From contig NC_067202.1 of NCBI RefSeq assembly GCF_000699445.3, positions 10,969,458 to 11,033,457 on the forward strand: a stretch of 64,000 bases of DNA, in the 5' to 3' direction. This document shows, one piece after another, positions 49,430 through 61,779 of this stretch (positions within the stretch are counted from its first letter, which is position 1; each line of letters begins with the position of its first letter). The DNA comes from Schistosoma haematobium. Lineage: Eukaryota; Platyhelminthes; Trematoda; Strigeidida; Schistosomatidae. A model generated the notes under the pieces. That model saw nothing but the letters and a program-made list of their open reading frames with translations, was not told the origin of the DNA and made no database searches. A program made the translations under genes and the position numbers.

Positions 49430-52400
49430 GTGAACATTTTCATTCTGAGTAGCAATAGAGGCCTATTCAAACTTGCATTGTCATCCTGGACAATGACGAT
49501 CAATGTTCTTCAATTAAACCGTTTAACTAAGAGAAAATAACAATGGTCGAAACATCATAGCTGAGCTAAAAATCTTCTTTATCATCTAATAGTAATAATA
49601 TAACTTTTTTATGTACATAGGAGCAAAAAATTGAATTTTTGACATTTCATAAGTTCATGTGAGGATCGGTAAAGCAAGAGCAGCATATCTACAACTGAAG
49701 AACATCTAGAACTCAAAACAATTGTCTGTCAACCAACAACTAATTCAGGATTTTCAATACAAATGTCAAGACAGTTGTACTGTATGGGGCGGAAACTTGG
49801 AGAACTACGAAAGCCAACATCCAGAACACACAAGTGTTTATTAACAGTTGTCTACGCAAAATACTTTCAATTAGTTGGTCAGACACTATCACCAACATCC
49901 TATTGTGAGAGAGAACAAACCAGATCCCAGTGGAGGAAAAAATCAGGAAGAAGCGTTGGATGTGGACAGGATGTACAATGAGAAAAGCACCCAACCGCGT
50001 TACAAGACAACTCCTCAGTTGAAATCCCCAAGGCCAAAGGAGAAGATGAGGACAAAAGAACACATTACGACGAGAAATGGAGACAGACATGAGAAGAATA
50101 AACAAGAATTGGATAGAACTAGAAAGGAAGGCCCAGGACAGAGTGGGTTGGAGAATGCTGGACGGCGGCCTGTGTTCCATTGGGAGTAACAGGCTTAAGT
50201 ATGTGAGTAATCACTTCTTTACTATAATTAAGCACTCAGTACTGAATTGAGTATTCCTTATTACTACCATTAGTTATTATTATTACCACACATACAATAT
50301 TCATCAAGTTCTTTTTACTGGTATTTTATCCCAGTGGTCTTCTAACTAGTGCTCATTAATGGCGCAACAGAATACTGAGTAATACTGGGATCAGCGTACA
50401 GTACCTGACATACATTTTATGTCTTTTCATAATGCTGTGAATTTTCATTGACCAACGAGGCTTTACATGCATGAAGCACATACCAGTCACTAGTAACTGT
50501 GAATGTACAGTATTGGTTAGAATTACAGTTCATCAGAATATATATGGGCGGAAAAATTAAAATACGTCACCAATTCAATAAGTGAATATTTGTTGACTGA
50601 GTTATTTCTTGAGAAACAGATTTCACTTACAAATTGGTTGGCTTTACATGTCACGAATTCGCACTACAAATTCGAAAGATTTATCTTTAACTTAATCACT
50701 AGTGAAGTCGCAAATTCTTTGCAATTGAGATTATAAACAGTTTAATTAAGACTCAATGATGTGAAGATACCACATTTAGATAAAAATTGAAAAATTTAAA
50801 GCCCAATCTCGTATTGGTCGAGGGCGACAAGTGCTGCGAAGTCTCTCCCCAAGACAAGTTAAATACATCATAGTACCTGCATTACCAATCACCTGTAGTT
50901 GAACCCAGTTCTGGATGAAAATCACCTTTAAACTTAACAGAAAAGCATCTCCAAAAAATTTAAAAATTTACTTATGGTATAATAGAATAGTTTACTGATT
51001 ACCGTAAAAAGACAATAGTTGAGTTTGATTTAAAGAATGGGGTTATTAATCTACAGAGGTTTAATAATACTGTGGCGCATGCTACTTATGTCTGTCGACA
51101 TAAATAGTATGTAACACCAATCAGAACTCAAAATGTATGACATCAAAAGGCTAAGAAGTTCGAGTTGAGAAAAACAGAAAAAGAAATAGGAAGGAATTGT
51201 GAATTGTAAGAATTAAATAGAATATAAAGGACAATTGATGGAAGGTTTGCAACAAAGCATCTAATGTACAGTTGTCATATTCTGTAATTTCATATATGAA
51301 ATAATAAATTAATTGTCTTCACCTAAGTTCTCATCCATTACAATATAAGTGAGACTATAATTTATGGACGACCTGTGAGACTGACCTTGAGAGTGTCCAC
51401 TTAATAATCAGGACCAAATGAGGGTTATAAACCAGTGTGAGAAATTACAATTATAATCTACAGTTGATGATTAAAGTTAGAAATTAGATTTCGGGTTTTC
51501 ATCACGAACTGACATCAGTTAAAATGCCAAAACTCTATTTATTCAAATGGATGAGTGAATTTCACGCCAAAATCCGAGACCTATTATCTTAAACGTGATT
51601 GGTTCTTTCATAAATTATAGTCTCACCAGTAAAGCTTGTATTCATCAAAAGGTTTGCTTTGAGTCTCATCATTACCGTTGATAGTGAAGTAGATCACAAA
51701 GATGGAAAGAGACGGAAGATACACAGAGAGAAAGGGAGAGAATATTAATATTCATTATGTGTACATTTAAAAATATGATACTGTGTAAATAATAACAACT
51801 GACATCATCAGAATTGATGCCGAATCGTTTCATATTTATTTATTTGTTTAATTTACAAAAAAAAGAAGATCAGTTACATCAACCTGTATGTTCTCATCAT
51901 ACATTTAATAAAATTTATTTAAGAAATTCATTGCTTTCATCTTAATGTAGAAGTTAAATGGTTGATTGCATTAAGCTAATCTATTGTCTTCAAATCATTG
52001 AAAGAAATCTTAAGTCATTCAGTGATATAAGACATAGCACATTATACACTGTGATCCATAAAATTCAGTTAGGACTATGATCAGGGTATAACATTAGTTA
52101 CTAACATGTGGTATAAGAATCTATCTGTAGGATCGATGTCGAATCCTTTCTAATTGTTGATTTGTAGAAAAACTTTAAACTGTTGTTCATACTAAATTCA
52201 CTTGATGTCGTTTTTACTTGTATCTCCCCATTGTTATTTAGGACAGTAATTGATCAGTCTCTCGTTGGCATATGTGAATCCTATGCGGACTTCTTCAATA
52301 TTGCCTTAGATCACAAGGTTTATAAACAAAGATGGATAGTTGTTCATGATAATTATTCTTATTCCCAACAAAATGTCATATAAAGGGACTTCTCAAATGA

Positions 52401-55400
52401 CTAGTTCTCGCAATGTGAACCATCAAATTACGAATTATTGTAATCGTAAAGCAGCCGAAATGGTTTGGTTTTTGAGCTCATATGGTGTAAGTGTGTCCTT
52501 CATTCTTATTAGTTCAACACTACAAGTAAACTCAATAATTCTTGGATCTCAGTAATTCTTCAAGTGAATATCAAAATGTGACGAAATTCAAACTATGTAG
52601 TTGAATTCTAAGAGCTTATAGAATTATTGATTCGTGTCTTTTCCCTACTCTTTTTCAAAATCGATTTGATGACATTGCTCAGAATAGGTCACTATAACAA
52701 AGATCTATTCTTTTCATTCCACACATTTGCTTGTGTTTCTCGAATAAAAATGTTCACCCTCCCCATCGTTTCTACTACTCTCGATAATGTTATTCCTTCT
52801 ACTACCATGTAATTTTCCTATATAGTTTTATCATCTTGTTCCGAAGTTGCGGGGCAACGTGAACCGATGATAATACATGTCAGGTCCTGAGTTATAAATG
52901 ATTGACTATTTAAGAGTCAATCTGAATATCTATTAAGAATTGGAACTAAATAACAAGTAAAAAACCAATAATAATTATTTGTGGAATCACGATAATAACT
53001 GGTGGGCAAAAGTGAAATTTTGATTTCGGTCATCAGTAACATTATATTTAGACTCGGTTACTTTTATTGATGCTATGACTATTACTCACATTACTATTAC
53101 TAATGCTACTAATATTACTACACTGACTTCTTTTTCATCCAAATTATCAGTTTTATCTCACTATGCCAATGTAAAATATGATAGCTTAAATTGATGTATA
53201 TTAGCCTCAGGCCGCACTGTGATTATGATTATATTATTGAAACAGTAGCAATAGTTACTGTGCGCTTTAAAATTTAATAGCCCAAGAGGTAAATTACATA
53301 TCCAGACACTGTTTAGAAGAGCTAAAACCCACTATAGTACTTTCTTCATTGAAGAAGCACATTTTCCATAAGAATGACTATACCTACAACCTTATCAAAA
53401 GATGTTTATATAATGATATTACAAAACTAATCCCGGACAACAAGAAAAAGATCCCACTATCAGATCCGAGTAAGGTCTCCAAAAGCATTACAAGGATTCT
53501 GAAGGTCTTTAGGATCAACGTTGTTTACTAATCAGCATAATCACTTCATTCTGCTTTATGCATATCAAAATACATAATAGCAAAGATGACAAATTAAAAA
53601 TCTATAAATAAAATGATACAAACTGTGATAAATATTGCATTGGACAAAACAAGCGTTCATTTCATTTAGGCAGAAATGAACATGGATTAGCTATGAAACA
53701 TCATGGTATGCTACCACTGAAATCAGTGTATTCAGACAACAACGGACATGAATTTGTTTCATGAAATATTGAAATTCTGGATAGGGATACTCTGAGAGTC
53801 TTAGAGGATTCTTAGCAGCATAACCTTCAGATGAATTAGCAACTAACAGGCACATCGATGTAAAGTTAACTAATCACAAAGTCAAAGACCAAGCGATAAA
53901 GACAGTCAACGTGAATACAAGTACAAATGAATTCAGGATGATCAAAAATAGTAATTGAGGAATAAGTGAAAATCTCAATTTTCGCATAAAATAAGAGATC
54001 GAATCATCTAGCTGAGAGAAGTATAAGTTTAGAAAGACATATTATTCAATAGGCAAAGAAAAAAAGTTGATATTGTTCCCTTTTTTATATTTTCATGACT
54101 TACGACTTGTTTTCTTGCAAAATAAACGATCAATATAATGATATGTGTAATAATGATGATAGAAATGGCTGTAATGTACTAAAATTTAAAAAAAAAGAAG
54201 ATTTAACCAGATTTTAGACCATTCTTGTTGATATAGCAACAAAAGAACCCCTCATATATGTATATGAAGTTTAAGAAAATGGTTACATAATCTGAAGAGT
54301 TGACTAATTATATTTTGTCTATGTATTATTATTTCTGAAAAGGCACAGTTGTTATATTATTTGTATTGAATTGCTAGAGATTACAACTTACAAATTAGTC
54401 ACTTATCAACGTTGATCAATTCAATTATTATCAATGGATATCATATCATTATTAACCATATTGGAGGGGAAATAGATGTGGATGATAGTCACTGATTGAA
54501 ATTTGAAATCTATACTGTTAAATCATTAAAAGAATTTGTAGATTCATATCTTGTAATTTATTCCGTTTAAATATGAATTTAGCTTTCTTTTGCTCAGTTT
54601 CCATTATTGTTAGCCACCCGTTGTTGTTTTTTTGTGTGTGCTTAGAAACACTCTGTTATCCTATTAATTTACTTACGTTTTAGTATAGTATTTTGTTATT
54701 CTGTGCCTAACAGTATTATATATGTATTTATATACGAGAGTTGTACGCTAGGTAATCTTAAAAGACCGATTAACATCACCAACGGTAGAATTCAAACTAC
54801 TTTTGCAAATCAATGAATCTTGATTTTTGTTGGTGGAGTAAATATTCTGAACAATGTATAACTTCTGTCTTCAGTTCACGAGTGGGATACATGTTATAAC
54901 TTGTAGCCATGTGTCCTAATAATATATGATGTAATGATACCGCCAATTAGAGAACAGTGATTTATCGACTGGACCAATCACGCATAAAACTCGTACGAGC
55001 GGTCTACAGTCATTATCGGTCCTTCTTCCTACCTAGTCATGCCTGTTGAGTTCAGAACACCAATCCACAGCTCCGCGATATGAATCATGTATTTCAAACA
55101 TACTGGGTTTATGTATAAACCAGACAGACCACATCACCACACCACAAAATAGGGAACAACATTTGTACGCGATCTAGCCAGAAGTGGCTGTGAATGTGGG
55201 GGACTGTAATTACTAGACTGTGTATAACTCAAGAACGGTAAATCGTATGATAACAGTTCATGGATCAAAATAAATCTTTTACACAGAGGAACATGAATAT
55301 GTATATTTTAGTTACTTAGCCATTATACAATAAAAATATATGTATAGTATTAGACCATAAATAGATCCCAACAGTCACCATCCTTTATTCTAGTCGGGAT

Positions 55401-58400
55401 ATAACAATACACTTTTTTATTGTTACCCAAGTCAGCGTTCGGAATTGTTCATTTGATACACAAACGTATCAAGTAGCATGTTAGCTGAAAGACAAAGTTT
55501 TTCGTTTAAATTCTAAAAGTATTGTGGAGAGCCATAGAATTTGACGAAATAACCATCAAGCGCTCTTTGGTTTCCAAACATTACGCTGTTAATATCATCC
55601 TGTAAACCTCCTGTTTTATTAAGTATTCAACACTTGGTTACGTTTTATATCATTACATACTAATTAACAATAATATGTTCCTCATTATTTCAATAGACTA
55701 AAACAATGTACTTACAATTTTTAAACATAATGAACTTTTACAACATGATCCCAAAATTCCAGCGATACAAATTATAAGTATAATCAAACCAATAGCAAAT
55801 ATAGGTCGACTGTAATGACCTGATAAAAACAAAAAAAATATATTAAAATGAATGTTAGATTAAACATTGATCTATTTTTGTAGAACTATACTTATGTAAA
55901 AGCGTAACAAAAGTTATATGGTGTAAAGCGGTCGTTCGCTGATACTCAACTCAATGTTATTTTGTTTTGTTCCAACAGTTGCTAAGAATAACTCATCAAT
56001 CATTTTTGTAAAGCAACAATTAGTAGCTAAGCGAGGAGTCAGATGACCAGAAGAAAGATTGTACTTCTTGGGCAGTTCTCAATAAAAAGGTTTTTGTCAT
56101 CTCGAAAAGAACCTACATTCTTAAAAAATCAATCAATTGTTCGGTTTAGTACTTACTGTTAATGGAATAAAAGATGGAAAATAATATTGAAAATTAAAGT
56201 CCAAATAGTAATAGAAAATGAAGATATCTGTCCATTGGTGATTTATTTTGAGCCTTACCATCTTATTTTCTCAACCATAAACTATAATTACCACGTAAAC
56301 CTCGAGCACAAAGTCCATATCTTCGTCAGTAACACTTAATTAAAGACATTCACAATCACATTACCAGAAGTGTGAATATCTATCCTGACTTCAAACTACC
56401 GTTTCACAGTTAAGAAGTAACACAAAACTAATTGTTGAATAACACAGTGGCTCTTTGATTCACGGATGTATGTTTTGGTTCTGCCATAGATAAAGCGTGG
56501 TAACAAGTATAATCTCACAGTAGTCTTTTAACCACCCTATTCGTCACTGTAAAGACAAAAGCTGTATTATCTTACCATAGATGAATAAATTACGTTCAAT
56601 TGTGTGAGTTCCCACTTCTTCCATTAGATGTAAGACGTATGATATCGAACCATATAAAAGGTTGGATGGAATTCTTCATAATTTGTATGATGAACAGTAG
56701 TTCAGTCTAATGGGTTATCTTGCTATATCTATCCCATTTTTGTTTACTCAGTGCTTCTCATTCAAAAAGTCTTTCAACTTTATGAACCTGATTAAATATT
56801 TCAATTCCAGATAAAGGTACTCATTCAATCATTTCATTAGTGGTCTTATCTTTGAAAGTTAGGTTAATTGGTATTTTGAGATCGATTTCGCTAGAAAAAT
56901 TATTGATCCCGTTCCAACTGCTTGAATTGTCCCATTACAATAATAATACCGATATTAATACAACTACTGATATTAATTACATTATGATTGAATATGCTAG
57001 AAAGAGTAGATCCGTAGTTTATTGTTTGACTACTTCATAAGTCTTTTTGGGATGGTGTCTGATTAAATCTTGGCATGGATTCGAAAGGCCATCTTGGCCT
57101 CCGATAATTCACGTCACTTTCGGATCAGACTAGACTTACATTTGCCAACCAAAAGAGAAGCTTACTGTGCGGACGTTCACCTTGTTCTATTTTATGGATG
57201 TGAAACGTACTCTCTAAAAATACACAATATTGTAGGCTACTAGTGTTTAATCAAATGTCTTCTATGCATTGTTTGAGTACGTTGGGACCATTTACTGAAC
57301 AATTTTGAGGATAATAGATGAATGTAGTAAATCGGTTGATAAGATTGTGAATGTTCATCAACTGAGATGGTTAAGACATGTACTAAGCATGTCCCTACGT
57401 TGAAACTTGACGTTCGCTTGTGTAAGAATAATTCGGGAGAAAACCGTGGGCTCCCAAATCAAGACATACTGTCGGTATCAATCAATGTTAAACTAAGTCA
57501 TTTTGTATCAGAACTTTCGTCAAAATTTGAACGAATAGTTTAACAGTATCTGGGTGCTGTGTTAAGGTAAAACACTAAAAAGGAAGAATATTTTTGTAAA
57601 ATTTCAGCCATTGAATTTTAAGTATATCTAGCGTCTCGCTCAGAAAACTGGTTCAAGCTAATTCAAGGAAACATAACCGAACATCAGAATTATTGAATAT
57701 AAATAAATACGTGGTTCTCCGGTTAACTGTGTACTAAATAGGTCACCCAATCATGGTAGCAATGTTTAAAATAAGTATTTGCTGTAGGGCATATGAGAAA
57801 TGTAGTGTGTAACGAAAAGTCATTTTGGTAAGTGTAAACTACCTGGTTGTGATCCGAGCAATTATCATATCTGATGGCTTTGAACTTTTGGTGACATGAC
57901 TAAGAATCAGTTTCAATGTCCCAGATGCATTCATTCATTTTCTTCACTAAAATATACTTTAAACCTTTTATTCTACTATCTTAGTATACATCAAGATTAT
58001 GCCATCTCACTGAGCTTATGTTGTCTGAAAACTTGAACCGATGCATATATATGACATGTCATACGTTGCTTACGACTGACTGACTGATTAGTTTAGTAGC
58101 TAAAGCACTCAACTTCAAACTAACAAGTTACAGGTTTATACATTACTTCATTTATTTTGATTTAGACCACTGAATAGTATAATTAATTACATTTTAATTA
58201 GTTCTAGAAAAAGCAGCTTACCACTCATTTTTAATGTGGCATCAGCAATAGTTTGTTCAATGGATGAATTTGATAAATTCATTTTCTCAAGATATCTACC
58301 CCATATTTCACCAAATGTTCGTGTAGTTGCAGATCTTGAAAAGGTCATTAAACCACCAATTATAGCTAAGGCTAATCCAACTATCTACAGAATTGAATAG

Positions 58401-60298
58401 AAATAAATTAAAAATAGAATAAATTATACTATGAAACTTTTAAAACAAATAATTCATCATTGTAACATTGAGTCAAATACATGAGTGATGATTTTAATTG
58501 TCGACTTAGAAGTGGTATTCTCTGCAGTAAACATAAACTTTCAATAATTCTACAAAGATTGAACAGGAGAAAATAATATCGCCTATTCACCCACCATCCC
58601 CTACTTAGTTACGCCCGTTACCCTCGTGGAGGAGCATAGGCCACCCATCAGCATTCTCCATCGAACTCTGTCCTTTCCGGTTGCGATTAATCGTTCTTAT
58701 GTCTGCTTCCAATTCCAGACGCAGTGTATTCTTCGACCTTCCTCTTTTTCGTCCTCCTTCAGCACTCCAAGTGAGCACTCACCTCGTGATGCAGTTTGAT
58801 GGTTTTCGAAATGTATGTCCTACCCAATACCCACGTCGATGATGCTGTGCGTGTACGTGAAATTTTCTACCTGTTCGAGAGTTTCTCCATCGAGTGTGAT
58901 TTGGTCGGTGTTCTCCCTGTTGTATTCGAGGATCTTGGTTTTTTTCCTTGTGTATGTTGAGGCTTACTGTTGCATAGGCTGCTGCTACACTGGTTAATTT
59001 ATCATCTCATGGGAAAATAATTTCAGACCAACACAGGACATTCGCATACTGTTTAGAAGTCTCAATTTAGGATAAACTAATCATGTAGTACATTCTAGTT
59101 CTTGATGTTCTATCCCACCCTAGCTTTTATCAGTCAACCGGATTCCACCACAATATACTTTTGGTTAATAAAATCAGCTTATTCCTTTCCTATGATCCTT
59201 TATAAATTTATAAAGCTTTTGTCACAATTAGCGTCATTAAGGCTGGAAATATCCAATTAATTAAGAATTAGCATACTGGATGTCTAATCGATAAGCTTAT
59301 AATAATAATCACTTTTATTATTATTGTTATCCAGTAAAACAAGTATAAATGAAGCTTATTTAAGTATGATCCAATCATATGTTACCCAATCTTTCGGTAG
59401 AAATTTTACACTAAACATTATGGTGTCTCAGTAAAGGAGTTGATAAATCACCAGTTTCAGTTAATGGTTTTCTACTATAACAAATGGATGTACTATCGAG
59501 CATTGTTTATTTGTTTAACATCTCAATATTATTAACTTATCATGGATGAGAGTGAATAACGAAAAGTAAACACCAATACTTCGTAATAATCTGAGTAATT
59601 TCTAATGTAACATTTTACACACTGTGTATAACTAAAGTATACAGCTGCAAATATGCTGACACGAACACATTCGTGGCATTTACTTACAAAATAGCTTTGA
59701 TTCATGTAATGTAGGGTTACAGTAACTCGAACAGAGTGGTCAAAATATTCAAGTTTTCTTTCATAGCTTAGGCCAAGTCTTAAGGATTAGATTCATGACA
59801 ATCTGACTGCTCTTAACTTCTTATTTTATCTATTTCTATATTTGTCAGTAACTCATGTGCTCATAAGTAGTTCTTCAACGAGTTTGACACTTATCCCACT
59901 TGATAGCTAGCATTGGAATCCAAGACGTGAGTTTCACTTTATTATGGACTCGTCAACTAAGTATCCCTGCATTACAGGGTTGATATTCACTCTGAGACTC
60001 GAATTTCACTCCAAACATTGTCACTTAGCTACCTGTCTCAATTATCCCAAAACAAACCCATTGAAATATCAATTATTGCCTAAAACACATAGTATACATG
60101 CAAAATGGTCAACTATTTGCAGTCTTACTATGTTCCCAATCCTCAGTTTTAATACACCACAGCAAATGGGTTCATCATTTCATAACGACAATGAAAAATG
60201 TCTTTTCCATAACTCAAAATCAGAAATATATTGTATTCACTTACCCCAACTATAACGTTCACAGAAAACAATACAAGTGTAAATAGTATGTTTGCCAT
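45482..60298 (-). CDS. Tetraspanin, six-cysteine type, 7 exons found (255 residues, C-terminus open)
   Basis: Four-TM membrane scaffold. Minus-strand exons: 60298-60245, 58384-58222, 55819-55716, 54178-54104, 49156-49052, 47646-47571 and 45669-45482. All have GT-AG introns with matching phases (0,1,0,0,0,1). TM1 is residues 1-33 ([18 protein letters not shown] then [11 protein letters not shown]). The small loop follows. TM2 is about 78-97, ending GILGSCC. TM3 is one 75-nt exon (108-132). The large loop is 133-237 with CCG (170-172), PCC (201-203), C216 and GC (228-229): six cysteines, expected as three disulfides. TM4 starts at 239 and the exon ends at the conserved glutamate (LLLCE, 255), as in other tetraspanins. 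Glycosylation sequons are NGS (175), NRT (186) and NDT (192). The donor after exon 6 is the weak GTGTAA. Introns are full of retroelements. Assignment is by LEL cysteine pattern and exon layout; ortholog unknown. Confidence 0.9.
46086..46202 (+). repeat. Foldback repeat enclosing a hammerhead-like block
   Basis: Inverted arms of 27 bp with two mismatches (46086-46112 and 46176-46202; core GAAATCATGAGT) frame a hammerhead-like block: TTGAGGA, stem II GTCC/GGAC, GAAAC, GGCC, cleavage triplet GTC (46140-46142) and CAGTGC. C3 of the first box is T and the 5' half of stem I is lost, so the ribozyme should be inactive. Confidence 0.65.
46640..46891 (-). pseudogene. Penelope-like element, C-terminal GIY-YIG/URI endonuclease end
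   Basis: An uninterrupted 83-codon minus-strand frame reads [60 protein letters not shown], then LSLPW and stop. The H...tGH spacing, EAxAI and LPW-stop end are those of the Penelope-like element endonuclease. It is 5'-truncated: upstream sequence changes at 46892 into an inverted terminal-repeat segment. It lies in tetraspanin intron 6 in the sense orientation. Confidence 0.75.
46892..47115 (+). repeat. Penelope-type terminal repeat segment with worn hammerhead
   Basis: Matches 62060-62285: GACGAGTGCCAAGCAGCAAG-AAAC hammerhead block, GTTTCCTGTTGACT, then GATCACCACCCAGTGATCAA. First box reads TAGACGA and stem II is imperfect. Orientation is opposite to the adjoining endonuclease fragment, as often seen with Penelope-like copies. 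Confidence 0.6.
47222..47545 (+). repeat. Smalpha SINE with a head-to-head second hammerhead
   Basis: From the left, a minus-strand hammerhead relic (47241-47286: CTGACGA, GTCCC-AAAT, but GAAA changed to AAAA) faces a plus-strand one (47325-47375: CTGACGA, GTCCCAAATAGGTC with one stem-II mismatch, GAAACGCGAGTC). The Smalpha body follows (TCCACTGCTAGCCACTATCC, GCCAATAAGAGACTGATCAA, CATCAAGTGAATTT). The element ends about 25 bp from the donor of tetraspanin exon 6. Confidence 0.8.
47810..47876. repeat. Perfect-looking hairpin, arms about 25 bp
   Basis: TAAAGAAAGAACGAATT...GCGAA is mirrored by TTCGCTCAATTCGTTCCTTC (47851-47870) with a short A/T loop. It is in tetraspanin intron 5 and resembles a small foldback element. 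Confidence 0.7.
48440..48572 (+). mobile_element. Retroelement 3' tail in tetraspanin intron 5
   Basis: Short 5'-truncated tail (CCTGCTTCGGTTTGGGCACC; AGTGCCTCCTTG; AATAAATAAT), same family as 23575 and 42940. Confidence 0.6.
49352..49427. repeat. (AT)n microsatellite, about 37 units
   Basis: Uninterrupted dinucleotide run in intron 4 of the tetraspanin; likely length-polymorphic and prone to assembly error. Confidence 0.95.
49655..50195 (+). pseudogene. SR2-like RTE C-terminal fragment
   Basis: Plus-strand pieces read [12 protein letters not shown], stop, NSKQLSVNQ, and near the end [17 protein letters not shown] with frameshifts. It represents another, more diverged branch of the element in copies A-C. 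Confidence 0.7.
51351..51627 (+). mobile_element. MITE-like element with 19-bp terminal inverted repeats (277 bp)
   Basis: Left end GTGAGACTATAATTTATG (51352-51369), right end CATAAATTATAGTCTCACC (51609-51627). The body is inverted relative to 44961-45187. No coding capacity; no convincing target duplication could be read. Confidence 0.7.
52150..52340 (-). repeat. Worn Smalpha SINE fragment
   Basis: The minus strand matches the Smalpha body (AAGGCAATATTGAAG, GAGAGACTGATCAATTACTG, CATCAAGTGAATTTAG). Confidence 0.55.
52670..52920 (+). mobile_element. Worn RTE (Perere-3-like) 3' end
   Basis: TGACATTGCTCAGAATAGGT at the start and a GTGAACCGATGATAATACAT ... CAGGTCCTGAG end resemble the 3' end at 25870-26160; heavily decayed. 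Confidence 0.45.
53340..53990 (+). pseudogene. Penelope-like element relic (second family)
   Basis: Plus-strand frame 53349-53531 reads [20 protein letters not shown], the connector following the RT of Penelope-like elements. After frameshifts, [20 protein letters not shown], then [11 protein letters not shown], gives the GIY-YIG endonuclease pattern (C/YIGQ...R.EH...GH.F). Several stops; dead copy in tetraspanin intron 4. Confidence 0.55.
54892..55406 (-). mobile_element. Solo LTR (515 bp), inverted relative of 36501-37014
   Basis: TGTTATAAC...GGGATATAACA, flanked by ATACA on both sides (54887-54891 and 55407-55411). Nearly the full length matches the reverse complement of the LTR at 36501. 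It lies in tetraspanin intron 3. Confidence 0.9.
57040..58085 (+). pseudogene. Decayed RTE (Perere-3-like) fragments
   Basis: 57060-57420 decodes in pieces as the RT thumb/C-terminal region ([44 protein letters not shown]). 57870-58085 is the 3' end, finishing in GACTGACTGACTGA. A tRNA-like stretch (TTTAGTAGCTAAAGCACTCA) follows the end at 58091. Tetraspanin intron 2. Confidence 0.65.
58612..58990 (-). pseudogene. SR2-like RTE 3' fragment with internal deletion
   Basis: The minus strand carries the C-terminal region. Unlike copies A-C it still reads Glu-Gln-Val (CAG) where they have a TAG stop, so it is closer to a functional ancestor. An internal segment is deleted at about 58837. Confidence 0.7.
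59910..59965 (-). ncRNA. Worn Smalpha-type hammerhead relic in tetraspanin intron 1
   Basis: Minus strand TTGACGAGTCC ... GTGAAACTCACGTC-TTGGATTCC; C3 mutated to T and stem II broken. The GAAAC and GTC cleavage triplet persist. Confidence 0.5.
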
Positions 60299-60631
60299 TA
60301 TTTAATCTAGATGAATTTAATAAAATGTCTTTTATATTAATATTTGTAAAAACAATAAACATGATAGAATAAAATCTTAATTCAAAAAGGGGAAATGGAC
60401 CGCTGTAGCATAGAATACATTCAAGCTCGAATCAAAAAAACTTTACTATCGAATAAATTCAACTGCGATCCCTTTAACAAACACTTAAACAATAGACACT
60501 TTAGGATTGTTCATTCAGAGGGATAAATTACAATTTCATGAAATATCATTACGAATAATCACAATCATTCGTTAATTTTTCCTCAATGTTTATTTTTTTA
60601 TCAAATCTGTTAGATTTTTTAAACAAAGATG

Positions 60632-60910
60632 GATAGTGGCTAGCAGTGGAGTTCAGGACGCACGTTTCATCCTATTTGGGACTCGTCAGTTGGATGTATC
60701 TGCAATCATAGAGTTGATGTTCACTCTGGGACTGGAACACAGTACCTTTCGTTAGCTATTATCCATCTTTGGTTATAATGCATGTGATCTAAAGCAATAT
60801 CAAAGCAGTCTGCACAGGATGTGCATATGCCAATATGAGACTGATCACTTGTAGATCTAAATAACAATCGAAAGATACAAGTAAACAACATCAATTGTGA
60901 ATGTAAGATC
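60632..60910 (+). repeat. Smalpha SINE with inverted hammerhead head
   Basis: A minus-strand hammerhead (60650-60700: CTGACGA, GTCCC-AAAT-AGGAT, GAAACGTGCGTC; intact boxes, weak stem I) precedes the plus-strand Smalpha body (TTATCCATCTTTGGTTATAA; GCCAATATGAGACTGATCAC; CATCAATTGTGAAT). Same head-to-head layout as 47222-47545. Confidence 0.75.
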
Positions 60911-61779
60911 TTTTGTTAGAAATCCTCTGTTTGTTTTTTCCCACTAATTTGATGATTTATGAATCTTATTACAACCTATCGGTTCCTTTAATTTACCGAA
61001 TTATAAATTTCTTCTGATGATTAATCTGTAGTAGTGTCGACTTTATCTGTTATAAGCTGAGCTAATTGTTAATATTTCAATTTTTCCATTGTAATACAAA
61101 GCAAGTCAATAAGTTTTGCCTTCGAGCAAATTATTTACCATGTGAACTATGAACCAACATTATCTAATGGTAAACTCGAAAATGTTATCACTATTCTAAC
61201 TTACGACTGATTTGTAGGACTAAAATCATGTCCTTTAGTTCATAGATCTAATTGAATTATATCAACCAACTGACCGAGTGCCACTCTGCAGAGTACACAA
61301 CATGATATTTGTTACTATTGACCGACTGACATGTAATTTTTGAAGCTTTTACTTGTAAAATCTATGATTCATGACTTTTCAGGATTTTTACTTTCTTTCC
61401 AATAGTTAGTTTAAATTTGGCTTTAGACTCAAATCTTGCAGATGATAACAGAGATGATAGTTTAAGTTACGTTCATTTATTTAAAACCTTTAGTATCTAC
61501 GTTTCAGTAGTTGCTAAAACTGTTCAGAGTTTTCTTATTTATTAGGAAAGTCCCAAACATGGAAATAAAACGAAAAGTCGACCAGTTTTCACCTATAGAA
61601 CGATAGTCAGAAACCCGATTCGACACTTTTGTTCTGTTCGATAAGCTTGAAGCAAAAGAATCAATAGAATCAGAGGGAATGTTTTCAAGAATGTTGAGGT
61701 ATATCATACTATTCATTCTCAAATCTTTTATTCAATATTGTTTAATTATCTTTTTGAGATAAGATAGTGGTTTGAGGTA

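Noticed and set aside
49740..50180. 146-codon minus-strand frame
   Set aside because: It is the complement of an RTE C-terminal coding fragment on the plus strand.
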